Shown piece after piece: positions 46,150 through 58,543 of a stretch of 64,000 bases of DNA (the first letter of the stretch is position 1; each line of letters opens with the position of its first letter). The DNA comes from Trissonchulus latispiculum. Lineage: Eukaryota; Nematoda; Enoplea; Enoplida; Ironidae. A model generated the notes under the pieces. The model was not told the DNA's origin, made no database searches, and worked only from the letters and a program-made list of their open reading frames with translations. Made by a program: the position numbers and the translations under genes. The DNA is taken from contig JASAND010006560.1 in the NCBI GenBank assembly GCA_030248195.1, forward strand, positions 1 to 64,000, in the 5' to 3' direction.

Positions 46150-48130
46150 ATTGCTCATTGCCTGTTCGACAGACAAATCACGAGGTCCAAACTCCAAACT
46201 ACTCATAGTTTTGGCCATAGTTTTTGTGCTCAGTCAATTTTGCTGTTGCGCATACCCAACAATAGTCGTAAGGTTCCTTTATGTTCACAAGAAAATTCAA
46301 GACATTGGATCGCAGCAGTCGTACTCGCAGGTACCGTAATCCGTAATTCGGTGTCGTAATGCCGTATGTCTGCAACTTTAAGAGACTGCTGTGAACGCTG
46401 TGAAAAACAAAAAGCATCGAAACTTTTAATTATTTTGAAGGAATCCAGTTACTAATATGTGACAAAGTTTGAGCGCAATCGGAAAAATGTTTGTCATTAG
46501 TGTATTTGGTACACCCCCCTTAATTGGTTCTGTATACAAGCCGTTAAAGTTCCTGGAACCCATATTGGTCGCGGTGGGCGATACCAACAGATGCATTATA
46601 TGAAACAAAGTGTTCGAGATTAACGCTTATCAATTAAAGCTTAACCCTAATCAGCGAAGAATTTATGCTTACGCCTCCCAGGTTCGATACCCATCTGAGC
46701 TGATTTTTTTACAATAATACGACTTCTTCAAGACTTGGCTTCCGTCTTCAGGACTCAATTCTACTCAAGCTTGACACTACCCTTTTCAACTCTTTCATGA
46801 ACAGTATCCAGTTAAATTTAACTAGTTCAGCTTCGTTCGTCTCTTTCGCGAAGTGCCACCAGCAAGGATTGTAAGCTAAGTTCTAAAGCAATGTTTTACA
46901 GCATTTCCATTCCTTTTGCTATCATTATATCGGAAATTATTAACAATGGTGTGGAATATTTCCTTGATTTTACTCTAAACTATTCAAAAGTGAGTGCTAA
47001 CTTTATGCAAAATCAATCTAAACTACCCTTTTGTGTACGGTCCACGGCCGGATTTAGCTGATGTTGCATTATTCGAAAATCGATCGCGCAATCTTTTAGT
47101 GTCACTTTGGAGAAGCGGCAGAAGTGTTGTTCAAGTTAGAGCTTTTTTAATTAACAATTAACAATTTAATTAAGCAATTAACTAAGTGGGAATAAACAAA
47201 TATTTAGAATATTCGTTCATCGAGTTATTCGTTAACTATATATTCTTGAAATGTAAACAACTGTTCGAATATTAGTAGTAGTAATCGCCAATTTTGAATT
47301 AATCGCTAATGATTCCACATTTGCGACAATGCAGTTCTCGTTTCAGCTGTCGAGACATCACAGAATCATGCCCAAGAATCAAATGCTGGTAGATTATGAG
47401 ATCCAGGCCAAAAATCCAACTTTTGCAAATTTTACATTTGGCAAAAATTTTAGTTCAAGCTCAGTTTTTGAGCCTGGAACCGGCCGGTTCCAAATTCTAC
47501 CGGTTCCGGTTCCGGTTCTAAAAATCCTTATGGTTCGGTTCCGGTTCGGTTCCGGTTCCGGTTCCGGTTCCAACCGGTTCTAGTGGAACCGGCCCCAGCT
47601 CTAAATGCATGTATGTTGTTGAAACTCTCTATCTTTAACACATTGGCTAGTATTTGTATTTTTAGAGTCAACCAAAAATAATAAAAGCAGCGGTGCCAGC
47701 TTTTGGAAAAATTGTATCGAAATCTGTTCCTGAAGTGTCATTGAGTTCTGTGGTATAAATCATCTGAAATTAAGCAATACGCCCTGGCGTTATTTGCAAA
47801 TCAAATACTCCGCAACCGTTTATCAATTACTAAACGCTCGCAGACAAAATTCAGTAATAACTGGCAGAAACGCATAAATGACATTGAGATTAGCATACGA
47901 CTAATATGCATTGACACACTGGTAAATAAAGATTGGTTAGTTAATTTGCAGTTGATCCTGGCTCAATCTTAGTTTTGAAATTACCTTTGTGAAACCATGG
48001 TATTGCAATTGATCTGAAAAACCTTTGCAACAGAAGTTGAAACGGTGCAATGGTTAAGACATTCGGCTAGCACCGCAATAACCCTTTTTCGATTCGCAGT
48101 TGGATAAGATTTTTTAATGTTATAAAAAGG
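46150..48130. other. Non-coding stretch with simple repeats
   Basis: Holds a repeat shared with 16735-16850 (46935-47045), an (accggttccggttc)n tract at 47475-47590, and tRNA-like fragments near 46670 (AGGTTCGATACCC) and 48045. No supported exon. Confidence 0.45.
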
Positions 48131-48133
48131 TTA

Positions 48134-48603
48134 TGTCTGAGAAAGAAGATATATATACAGATATGTATTCCCCGTTTGATCAGGTATTGCTATATATTCA
48201 TAAAGAAGATCCTGAACTCTCAACTTTAGTTCAGCTATTTATAGAACGTGGACTGTGAAGACTTTACAGAATCTTAGCAACACCAAAGCTTTAGGACGTT
48301 TTGAAAGAAATATCTAGTGTATTTTTTCTTGCAGACTATTTCTGGAGAATAGATGGCGGACTAAGTAGGTCGAAAAATCTGTATTCGGAAATCATTGTTT
48401 ATGATATCTCAATAACTCAACAGTGGAATAATGCCCCTTTTAGGGGTGATCTGGTTTTGCTGAAATTTGATGCTTTCGAAAAATTTCCGGTCTCGGTCCA
48501 AAACGGAGAGACCGAGACCGAGACCGAGACTCCCAACCCTGGAGCTTTTGTCATTTACAGGTTATTGCCTCTGCAGTTTGCACGCTTCCATCAGAAACGA
48601 TGA
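48134..48603 (+). other. Possible exons of an unknown gene
   Basis: ATG 48134 opens 40 acidic codons (MSEKEDIYTDMYSPFD...). A frame after TTTTTTCTTGCAG (48335) runs to 48603 and includes a (GAGACC)n-coded GETETETET stretch. The two cannot be joined in phase with the visible donor, so they may be unrelated. Confidence 0.2.
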
Positions 48604-48827
48604 GTAGTGAATAGCTTCACTTTCATTTTCAGTCTCAGTCGGCAGCCTAACAGTTTCAGTTGCAGTGACTGAAACAGCACTAGTTATATTCAAACAAATT
48701 TAATTTAATTTTAACAAGTCTGACTTCAATCACATAAAACATGCAACGTCCTCAACGACACGACTATAACTACGATACGACGATACGACACTACACGACA
48801 TAGCTAGTTACACCAAATGTCAAAAAT

Positions 48828-49403
48828 TTACTTCTGCTTAGTGGATTTTTCATAGAAGGTCACAAACCGGGGAGCTTCCAATAGAGGGCATTCTATATCT
48901 TTGTAGTCGGTACCAACTGGGACTGCTACCCACTCCCGCGTCTGTTTTCCGTGAAATCCTTGCCAGGACACCGTGATTAATCTTCCAACAGAGGTTCCAT
49001 GGGGAGGTCGCCGATTCCAAGTTACACTAGTGTAGGAATCATCCACCTGAGGGACGGCATAGCGAATCGACCGGATATCACGATGCGAACCGCATCCATT
49101 GGTTTAGTGACACCCTCCGTTAGGGTCACCACGTAGGAGGTAAATGCCACACCATTTTCCATTGTCCAGAGAGGGTTCTCAGTGCCTCTTTGGCAAGCAG
49201 GAGGTATGACTCACGGTTTTCGGACTCAAAAGCCTCCCCATCTTTCCAGAAGTGATGTCCCAGAGAATCTCTGAAGACGAAACTATCGTCTATGATGGGA
49301 AATGAAGTCCATTGGAGGTTGCAACCGACCATTGCCAGAAGGATGTGGTTCTTCTGTTGCTCAAACTTCCTATCCAGGCTCTCATGGACAGCGTCTTTGT
49401 TAA
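48828..49403 (-). CDS. Unknown protein, last two exons
   Basis: Exon 49153-49403 (after CTTTAG, phase 1 in) and exon 48828-49046 (after CCGTCCCTCAG) join in phase 0 across a 106-base intron, giving ~155 residues to a stop. The frame is rich in Trp and acidic residues (FVFRDSLGHHFWKDGEAFES, ITVSWQGFHGKQTREWVAVP) and looks like a folded domain, but no family is recognised. The donor ATG|GTGTGG is weak; reading straight through meets a frameshift and a stop, so without splicing it would be a pseudogene. The acceptor of the first exon coincides with a MITE insertion. Further 5' exons were not found. Confidence 0.45.
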
Positions 49404-49409
49404 CTAAAG

Positions 49410-49787
49410 CAAGAGTACATAATATAAGAGTATGCCACTAGGCAAGCTCTACGTTATCAGAGCAAAAACTATGCTCTGCACGCTAACGGCCCACCCCCCC
49501 CCCGCAAATCAGACCCTAGTGACCCCCCCCCGCAAATCAGTACCTAGTCGAAACGGGGGTACGCTCACTCGCTCTATGTTTATGTGCTTAAGCTCGAAAA
49601 CACAAGCAGTGCGTGCGCGAATTTTGTGCCTGCCTCGAGCTTTAGAACATAAACATAGCGCTCAAAAATCTTTGAAGTGAAGGGTCTAATTTGCGGGGGG
49701 GGGTGGGCCGTTAGCGAGCAGAGCATAGTTTTTGCTCTGATAACAGAGAGTGTGCTTAGTGGCACACTCTTATATTATGTACTCTTG
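49410..49787. mobile_element. MITE (378 bp) with 7-bp target duplication
   Basis: Tips CAAGAGTACATAATATAAGAG in both orientations, flanked by ACTAAAG (49403-49409 and 49788-49794). Inside are poly-C/G tracts next to GCAAATCAGACCCTAGTGA and a GTTATCAGAGCAAAAACTATG arm. Relatives lie at 50752-51085, ~52555-52690 and ~54420-54651. A 7-8-bp duplication suggests a hAT-type source, though the tips are not the usual CAG/TAGNG. Confidence 0.8.
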
Positions 49788-50751
49788 ACTAAAGTAATGC
49801 AATTATAGGTTAACATTGACGCGTTATAAACTTCGCTTTTATTCTTTTTTACTTCAAAATGGTAAAGTTTGTAGTAATGTTCACAAAAAATCACCCCGAA
49901 AATTCACAAAAAATCACCTACCTAGACGGCTAATAGCAAGCTGCAACAGGAAACTTTTTGCATGGTAATGGGTCCGTTATGTTCAACTCGCCGTGAAATG
50001 TAGAGCGAGTCCGGATTAGCAATGATTAGACTAAGAAGTCTATTTAGTTTTGATTAGTCTAATTAATTAATTAATTAGAAGATTAGTTTAATTAGGCGCT
50101 CTTTGAAAATTGAAGATGGCATAAAAATTTTTCAGTCGGCAGAATTTCCTACCATTTGGCACGAATGAACACACCTATAAGGCCTCTCAGTATGTCAAAT
50201 TACAGCCTTTCAGCTGTCACCAAATTAAAACTTTTTAAAAAGTTTTTTAAATCTTTGGCGAAACTTCGAACTTTGAAGATTAATTTACTTAGATGCAGTG
50301 AAGATACAGCCGTCTAGTTTTTTCTGCTGATGTGGAGATATTTGACAATATGCCAAATGGCAACCTTGAAGGACCTCTGTGTAATGGGTTGAGCTAGGGA
50401 CTTAAACCGCAAGGCTCAAACTCCACAACTTACGACTGGCGCAATGGACGCTAACCGTCGACTGCGGGTGGAGATCTTTAGTCCAGGCGGCCCGCACAAC
50501 GCTGACAAAGCTCGCCAAGGGGGAAACGGGCTGAATTTTGGGGGACGCCAACGCCAGATAAAGTTTGGAGGACACACACAAAAATTAAGCACGCACTAAA
50601 ATTTTAAAAATTTAAAAATGATTGTTTTTGTTTTTCCTAAAGATCTGGTAAAAGCTATCAGCTTAAGCAAAGTGATGCCAATAAATTTTGACGACAGCGT
50701 TTGACATCTAGCACTGTCATGATTTCTGTAAATAGCTAAAATAGTAAATAC

Positions 50752-51085
50752 CAAGAGTACATAAATATATAAGAGTCTGACAGCAGGCAAGTTCTCTGTT
50801 ATCTGCTCTAGCTAGAGTACAAAAAGACACTCTATGTTATCAGAGCAAAAACTATGCTCTGCTCGCTAACGCCCCCGCCCCCGGCAAATCTGAACCATCA
50901 CTTCAAAGAATTTCGTGCGCTATGTTTGTGTTCTAAAGCTCGAAACAGGAACAAAATTCGCGCGCGCACTGCTTGTGCTTTCGAGATTAAACACATAAAT
51001 ATAGAGCGAGTTAGCGAACCTCCGTTTCGACTACGTCCTGATTTGCGGGGGGGTCACTAGGGTCTGATTTGCGGGGGGGGGGCGG
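50752..51085. mobile_element. Related MITE copy, right end damaged
   Basis: The left tip CAAGAGTACATAAATATATA and the internal GTTATCAGAGCAAAAACTATG arm match the 49.4-kb element. The right side stops in the poly-G/GCAAATC region. Confidence 0.65.
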
Positions 51086-51224
51086 GATGTGGATGTGTTG
51101 TATGTCGTTTTGCAGCTTTTGAGGTGCAGTAACACTGCTACAGTAATTATCTAATCACTAATAATTTATTAGTAATGTATAACTTTTATGCAACGGGCCA
51201 ATGGGGCTTAGGTGTATACAGGCG

Positions 51225-51275
51225 CGTAGCCAGGGGGGGGGGGGGGGGGGGTGGACATACCCCCCCCCCCCGGAA
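51225..51275. repeat. Long G run facing a long C run
   Basis: About 22 G, then TGGACATAC, then about 14 C: a hairpin-forming homopolymer pair. Confidence 0.9.
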
Positions 51276-51530
51276 GAATTTTAATATCAAATAGAAATTT
51301 GAATAAATATTTCCAGAAAATTTTTGCCCGCGGCGCTACTATTACACGAAAATACCTCAAAAAAATACCTTGTATCATGTCATACGTCAAGTTTTGTGAG
51401 TGGGTGTTCCAGCGTTGAGAGTCTTGGTGAGTGCTCGCTTATTGGTCTTCTTCGAGATTTTCTCCCGTGGCTGCGACAGTGTAGCCAAAACTGAACGCTG
51501 AGGCCCCTATTGCCACAATCTGGTCGCTAC

Positions 51531-52234
51531 TCATATCGCAACTGCACCCAAACCAGTGGCAGTGGCAAAAGACACCCGTGCTAAAGACTCCCTTGCCGGG
51601 GCTGGATCCATCGTTCTTGAACTCATCAAATGTACCCCATATGCAAACAGGGATGACAGCCCTATAATGACATGCGCCTCTGTCGGGCTGTTTTGATATA
51701 CATCGATGATTTGAATGTTATCTCCCAGTATTGCCTTAGCTGTCGCTGTGGCGTCCTCTAGGTCAGGTCGATTTGAGAACCGTATTTTTAATTCAAAATG
51801 TTCCTGGTCAAGCTGGTTTAGCATGGTAACCTCCTCCTCTCTCTCTCTCTCTCTGTAACGAGGAGGGAGTCTAAATCGGAACGGAAGAGCGCCACCAACT
51901 CTTGGCCGGTCTTTGTCGGATAGACTTTCGATGCCTTCACACTTCGGCTGTTATGTTCCTCTTTCGGTTTCGCCACACCTTCTGTCGAAGTGAGGACTGT
52001 TTGAGTTGTGACAGATTCTTTGGTTTCATGGTGTTCCAAAAGTAAAAGTGAAGGGATGATATCTTCAGCGATGAAATGATAATTCAGGACGTCAAAAGCT
52101 TTTTTCTTGTTTTTAATCCCGAGTAAATCACGCCTTGTTAGTACTATAGATCTTTTATTACATAGACGTGATTTGCCCCGCGGCCGCCCAACCCCAATGC
52201 CGCGTCCACATACAACAGGTATTACATCTGCCAC
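51531..52234 (-). pseudogene. Unknown ORF split by a GA microsatellite frameshift
   Basis: The first part (52234 down to 51850) is 120+ codons from ATG, basic near the start (GRPRGKSRLCNKRS) and then acidic/helical. At (GA)n 51837-51852 the frame breaks. Shifting by two bases continues in frame as VTMLNQLDQEHFELKIRF and on to 51531, ending in a hydrophobic stretch (AHVIIGLSSLFAYGVHL). A change of one GA unit would join them. Either it is a pseudogene, a length-variable microsatellite, or there is an unseen intron. No family is recognised. Confidence 0.4.
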
Positions 52235-52902
52235 GGCGATGCTGATGCATACAAGCGGCTATGTCGTGACAGGATTAGTAGACAATTATATAGAAACTCA
52301 TACAAAAGCATGAGCGTATATATACACACACACATATAAGCTTTAATATCAATTTTGAAATAAATTTGATAAAAAATGTGTACGTCAGTAGTCAGTCCGT
52401 CAGTCATTGCCATCCAAGACTTAACACCAGACAAGCACCAGACAGACTGACAATTCCAAGAAACACTGATATTTACTTCTAATATATTCTAAGACAGAAT
52501 ACGTTCATCAGTTGATTTATCTTGAAGTTTACCACACCACCAATTCATTTGCGTTCTAAAAGCTTGAAGCAGACGCGCATTGAACCAACTGAGTAGTTGT
52601 GTTTTCGAGCCTTAACACGTAAACATGGCGTAAAATTTCTTTGAAGTGCACATACACATTTGTGGGGGGGGTGGGTCAGCCGCAGTGTTGTTTCAGCAGC
52701 TGAAACTGAAGTTAGGGATGAGAGGGATGTGCCCAATATTTAGTCCAGTGTTAAAGATAAGGTTTCGATGGGCTGCAACAGAGACAAGACACGATAAGCA
52801 TAGAGCAATATCATTTTATACATTCCTGCTCCAACAGGAATAACCATCAGGAATGAATTTGGAATAATATTCCACTGCAGTAAGGTGATCTAACTTTCAC
52901 AG

Positions 52903-53107
52903 AATACAGTTTTGACAAATTGTTTTGAGAAGCTATCGAATGAAGATGATCATGATACCCAATTTGTCTTTAAATTGAAAATATCAAAAATTGACAATTT
53001 TAACTTAAAAAGTCGAGCCGAAGACATTACAGGCGAGAGTACTGAAAAAGTCGAGCCGAAGACATTACAGACGAGAGTCCCACAAACAGGACAGTCGGAC
53101 ATAACAG
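52903..53107 (+). CDS. Possible internal exon of an unknown plus-strand gene
   Basis: Follows CTAACTTTCACAG and ends ACAG|GTATAT in phase 1. Acidic/basic mix (EKLSNEDDHDTQFVFKLK). It holds a 38-bp tandem duplication (53010 and 53048) that is translated in two different frames. The phase matches the acceptor at 55937, but linking the two is speculative. Confidence 0.25.
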
Positions 53108-53265
53108 GTATATCCGCAGGTCAATTTAATAAATCAATAATCATTATTTGCGTTTCAAGATTCTGTATAAGATCAAAATTATACAAACAAAATTGTTGTT
53201 ATTTCTGTAATATCCCTCTGCAATCATGTAGTTTCAAAAATCCATTGTTTCGTCTGATTTCATGA

Positions 53266-55077
53266 TTAGAAGGTTTCATTTCTCATTGGCATATTGGCGC
53301 AATTTTCTGATGAATAGATTGAAGTCGGCTTTAACTGCATCAGCAACGCACAGTAAGTTATAATTAATGAAACAATATTGAACATTGTTCCAAATTTCAT
53401 CTTGGCAACCGGTCCAATTGACATGTACAATTTATGATTTCTGAGATCTGCCTTTAGCGACTGAAGCAAACGCTCTATTTTAACGTCAAACTCCCCAGAT
53501 CCAGGGGCCTGGACGAACTGCCAATACTTGTCATAGGCTATATCGGAGAGTTGGTCTGCTATCGCTGTTGCTACCGCTGGCATGCAAAGCAGTAACATTG
53601 TTACGCTGCTTTGAATACTCCATGAAATCGCCTCAAACACAGAGCCAGTTTAATAAAACAAAAGAAATTTTTTAATACTAAAAGCCGAAAGTAATTCTTT
53701 GTCATAACAGTTACTGAATATGTTTTGAAGCTGCAATGCACGTTAGCTCTGAATTAATCTAATAAAATACAAGACGAAATTTAGTGGAAAAAGTCAGAAA
53801 CGCCAATGCGCCTCTGCTAAGTACAAAGCAGACGAGTCATTAATTAGCTGAAAAATGACAGTCAGTAAACAATAGGGCAGTAAGTACAAGATTAGTAACA
53901 AGAATGATAAAGAATTAACAATAATATTAACAATAACAAACCGCATTATACGCTGTATGCTTACATAAGCTTTTCTTAACATTGTCTCACACGAATTAAA
54001 TGTGAGAGAGTATAACACAAGAACCAATTGTGGAGAAATTAACAAGATATTTTCAAAGACATTGTCAAGAACTTGTCAAGTAGTACTATTGCACCAGCTT
54101 TCTTAGTAGCAGTCCTTCGAAGGCAAACACAATTGCGCTATAGAACACTATCTGGTCAAAGTATTAAGCGGAGCCTGAATTGTGGTGGGACAGTGAACGA
54201 CTCCTTCCAGGGGACATTGCGTTCAGGTCCTACGAGAAAGGGGAGCTCGCAACCTCCACCCAGTTAGTCTAGTTGGTCAGACTAGTTGGTCCGGGACGCG
54301 CGGTGCTCATCAATGACGTCAAACATATATTAGTCTGTCTTGATAACAGCACGATTGCTTAAGGCCAACAGGTGGAATCCTTTTAAGTATTTTTCAGTCT
54401 CCATAGCTTTTTAGTTTTTCTTGGAAATGGAAAGAGTTATATAAATGATTTAAAAGCTTATAATCTGTTAGTAGTAAGAATACGTACAGCTTAATAACCA
54501 TATCCCCGTTTCGTCTAGGTACTAGTTTGCATGGACGAATCACTGGGGTCGAATTTGCGGGACTCAGTCGTAACGAACAGAGCATGGTTTTGCTCTGATA
54601 AGGATACGATACTGCATACTCGGTGCAATACACTTCTATAATGCACTATTGTTACTGACGAGTGAACTTTTGTTATTCACGAATTGATACTGGAATTAAA
54701 TGTAACATAACAGTTGATTAATGGACCAATGTATAAGTTACACGGTGTACAACACAAATGTTCTAGAGTTGTTACAAAAACCTACCCTGTTTTCCGATGA
54801 ACTGTATAAAATATATTACAGGAATAACAGTACTGGCTCCGGTGCAAAGCGTCACAAATTGTGACAACCCATATTCTGATGCAGGGTTTGTCCGAAGGAA
54901 AGCTATGAACAGTATGGAAAGCAATGTTAGTAATGTTAAAAACCGAGTATAATTCGTGTAGACAAATCTAGTCCATTTTCCTGAAAACGAATTGGGGTAA
55001 TAACTTAACAGGATTAATGGGATTTTACATTTGTGTAAAAGCGAAGTTAGTTGTTCGGAAGCTGCTAGTTCACGCAT
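53266..55077 (-). pseudogene. Gustatory-receptor-like gene 1, middle exons lost
   Basis: Exon 1 (54782-55077; ATG at 55075) encodes an N-terminus and two membrane spans (RFLTLLTLLSILFIAFLR; FVTLCTGASTVIPVIYFI). The last exon (53266-53631, 121 aa) encodes spans and the conserved insect chemoreceptor-type end FNIVSLIITYCALLMQLKP (pattern TY-x5-Q-[LF]). The exon before it keeps only ISPQLVLVLYSLTFNSCETM...RKAY (53965 to ~54075) and then hits a TGA at 54076-54078. The exon coding YYNLLLERSG... in gene 2 is missing. The gap (54080-54651) holds foreign sequence including a MITE-like end. Probably dead, unless an alternative splice skips the lesion. GRLs are seven-span ligand-gated channels in arthropods and occur in many invertebrates. 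Confidence 0.7.
54420..54651. mobile_element. Decayed MITE related to 49410-49787
   Basis: 'acagagcatggttttgctctgata' and the end '...cacttctataatgcactattg' match the right side of the 49.4-kb MITE. It lies in the region where GRL gene 1 lost an exon. The left boundary is unclear. Confidence 0.5.
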
Positions 55078-55936
55078 TGTTGAAGAAGCTTAAAGCAATA
55101 TTGCTTTGAAACTGATGATCAAATCCTGATAATATTAAGATTTAATCATTTTAATTTGTTCAGATCTTGTGCTATGTTAACAGAAATGAAATATAAATCC
55201 AAATGAACAACAAGTCTTACATAAGTTAAATCCCCAGTACTCTATTCAATTGCTGAAGTTTGTTTGAAACTATTCTCAGTGCTATACACACTAAAGGCCT
55301 GCTCGGATTAAAATGTTACTTGAAGGGTAGGGCCGGGGACGTGGTTTTAAACGCTTAGTACATTCTGTAAGTGCTTGCGTTACCTTTCAAGGTTGGGCCC
55401 ATGTTACTGTTATCATGTATATAATTATATGAAGCAATTGAGCGACGCAGGCTTGCGAAACCGTAGCCGTATAGGAGCGGCGTGAGAGGAGGGTTCGCTT
55501 TTCATTGGAGCAGTATAACTCATAGTTTCTGTTCTCACTGCCCGTAATTCCTTACGTATTCTTGATAATAAATACAAGACAAAAGTTCTTTCTTACTCAT
55601 CTCATTCTTGATAGATGTTAGATATTATAATCAGATCTTTGTTAAAAGCTAACCCATTCTTAAGCTTACAAAATGACAATAAATAAAATCGGCTTTACTT
55701 TTCAGTTGGTGCCACGGTATGTCTGAGGGCAGCCTTGTCTAGTCCCAACGATATATTGGAGGCGTCAAAACACTATAGCTGACAACCTTGAATTGAATAT
55801 AGTCTTACACCTATACAAATCATCGCACAAGAATGCAAAATGGTGCAACGTTCACGAAATCAGAGCAATACGGAAAAGCAAAAATACGGATAAACTGTTG
55901 ATTTCGAATTCTTGGCGCAAATTTACTGCATTGCAG

Positions 55937-56181
55937 TTATATTTATTTCCTTCTACTTGTCAGCTAACAACAGAAGGCTGTACGTTTTTCTTGGATTTTC
56001 TTTGTATTTAGCTTCGACACTTATCATTGCGATAACAGATGCGCAACGAGGAACCGAACTGCAGCGCAGGTTCTCTGCACAACAGATACCTCAAAAAAGG
56101 GACAGCAAGCTCAATAACGTATTGAAAATAAGGAACCTGGTGTTGTATGAGTTTGATCTGCAAAGTGAAGATGTGCTATAA
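55937..56181 (+). CDS. Possible terminal exon with a membrane segment
   Basis: After TTACTGCATTGCAG the frame (phase 1 in) gives 80 codons. These include a hydrophobic segment on each side of NNRRLYVF (VIFISFYLS and LGFSLYLASTLIIAITD), then a hydrophilic tail ending QSEDVL and stop. It looks like the end of a multi-span membrane protein. No family is recognised and no partner exon is assured. Confidence 0.25.
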
Positions 56182-58540
56182 CGGGCTTGACATTGGTTAA
56201 TTTTATCTCGAAGGTGACCAAGAAAATTGCGTAAGCTCAAGTTAAAAGATTTCCATAGTGCTAGTCCGAAACCAATCTGGATATTGATTCTTCAGTAATT
56301 CTCCAATTTGTTGGGCAAACGGCGAAGCGTGTTGCATACAGCGCCAAGGTCCTAAAAAGACATGATAGAAAACCCAAGCTGTACTAAATCATCTTTGACA
56401 GATTGAAATGTCTGGAAAAATTTCGTGTACTAGTGTTTCTGTTAACAACCGGTTTACTGTCCGGTGACTAAACCGGCACTTAAAGGTCGAAAGAAGGTTC
56501 TACTACGTCCCTAACCTAGGGTGCAACTGTATCAAAGAAACTAAATATCCCTAACTAATGATGCCCTAGTAAAAAATTTACAACAGGCTTTAATAGGCAA
56601 CCATAAGGAATACAGCAAATACAGAATTGGCTCAGTGGGCCGACATACTCGTACCAACTACAAACTACAACTGATTAATTATGCATGTAAGCTAATGACC
56701 GTCGCTAAATGGTTGCTGTTTATGATCGTTACATTGATCGGTTGCTAAACTAAAGTAAAGTAATTTAGGGATGGATTACAGTTAGTAAAGTAGGTTTTTA
56801 ACATTTCTATTGATCTCCTTATTATTAAGCAGTAAATACCTTCACATTTCTCTTGTTACGTACTCATCATGTATTTAGACACTTAATATGTCATCCTACA
56901 TTGTAACGTCCTCGTTTGCTGACTTAGTTACAAGACTGAATAAAATAAGACATTAAACAACTAGCCGTTAATCGGAAGGACTGAAAATTTTTGCCGTGAG
57001 GGAACCTCAGGAAAGACAACGATAAAGGAACTCGAAGTCAGAATACTTGTCTTTACAGCATGCTTACTGAAGAGACTAGGCTTGACTGGTACTAACTATA
57101 TGCTTGTTGTTTGTTTCGAAAGTTAAAATCTGGGTGTTCGCTCATCGGGCCAATCCGCCGTCTTCACGATGGCATTAAATTGTTTAGTCAAAAGCTGTCG
57201 ATTGCATCGTTTTTGTAGTCGGAAGTGCAATCAGCTTGCGCAATGGTTGAAATTAGCTATCAGTTGTACAGGTGGCATGTACCTGGCATTACCGCAATCC
57301 CGCTCCCGCCCATTTTATGCTAAAAGGAAAAATTAAGAGAGAATTATCAATGACACTAAAATAATTTAGGTCACTATTTCAATTTATGTACATTATTTCT
57401 ACATGTTTGGAATATTGATGCATAGGACTGGTTTTAGGAATTTTGTTTTATTTTATTAGAATACAGATGGGGTTCCTTTTTGTAATTGAAAGTCAACGTA
57501 ACAAATTGCAATGAGTGCGATTATTACAACCTTAACTGTACTTTCTAAAAGTGCTTAAACACTGAGATCCTAGATGCCAACTTTGACTTTAAGAAAACAA
57601 AAACTGTGTAGCCCAAAGAAAAACCAACACATATGATCTTTGTTGCTATTATTGACATCATAAGCTTGTTTTAGCATGGATAACTAAACGAATACGTTTA
57701 ATAAATAACGCAACACCTGACACGTTTTAGTACATAGTCGTTAAGCTAGTTGGAACAGATCTAGCTTGATCATTGAGCTACTCTTTTGACACTCAAACAA
57801 TGCTGATCCAAGAATCTGTTTGATTCTCCCACTCGGTTCAGTACAAGATTAATCCCACACGATCTCACTGAACAGCAACTGAACAACTAGTCCGTTTAGG
57901 AAATCACTAATTTCTCACTTCTTGCTCCAACCATTCGCTTGGTGCTTTTACGATTTATAGATAAACTCCAAACGGTGCTTTATTGTGACCGCTGAGAATC
58001 AGACAGAATGCCATGCTGTAAATTTACGCAGTAAAAGCAGCAGATTTCGAACCACAATGGCTCCAGTCGGAGCAGCAGGCAGGATCTGATCCCATGACGT
58101 GTTGTTTTCAGAAGGCATAAAATCAGATTGCTCTAATAGCGCACTAGTAGCAGTACATAGCATAACTACACGAAGCATCGGTTCGGATCTCGGCTTGAGC
58201 GATCAACTACAGTTTTGTTCCAATACTCCCACTTAGCTTATTGATCAAGATGAGAGCACAACTTTGATTGATAAATTTAAAAATTTGAATTAGAATATTG
58301 TCGCCTTTTTAAGCTGTGCCTTTTTCCACTGATCTTTGATTTTTATGTAGCAAACTTCCACTTGAATAAAACATTTTCTCTAAATTGCACGATCTATGTA
58401 CTTGATCTCACATCACCAAACCTCTTTTATACATGATTCATTATGCCTTTATACCAGATCCTCTCCAGTATTTAGGCCTTCATGGATCACTGTCTTGCCT
58501 GCTGTCGGTACCTGTTATCGGTTGCTCACCATAAAATTTC
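56182..58540. other. Non-coding stretch
   Basis: No supported exon. A ~105-bp segment at 57675-57780 returns in direct orientation at 59375-59485. Confidence 0.45.
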
Positions 58541-58543
58541 CAG

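Noticed and set aside
45879..46339. Arg/Pro/Glu-rich frames on both strands
   Set aside because: Derived from the GC-rich GGCCCGAGC repeat block.
48828..49403. Pseudogene with frameshift and stop
   Set aside because: A 106-base intron with a good acceptor joins the two frames in phase, so an intact spliced end is the simpler reading, though the donor is weak.
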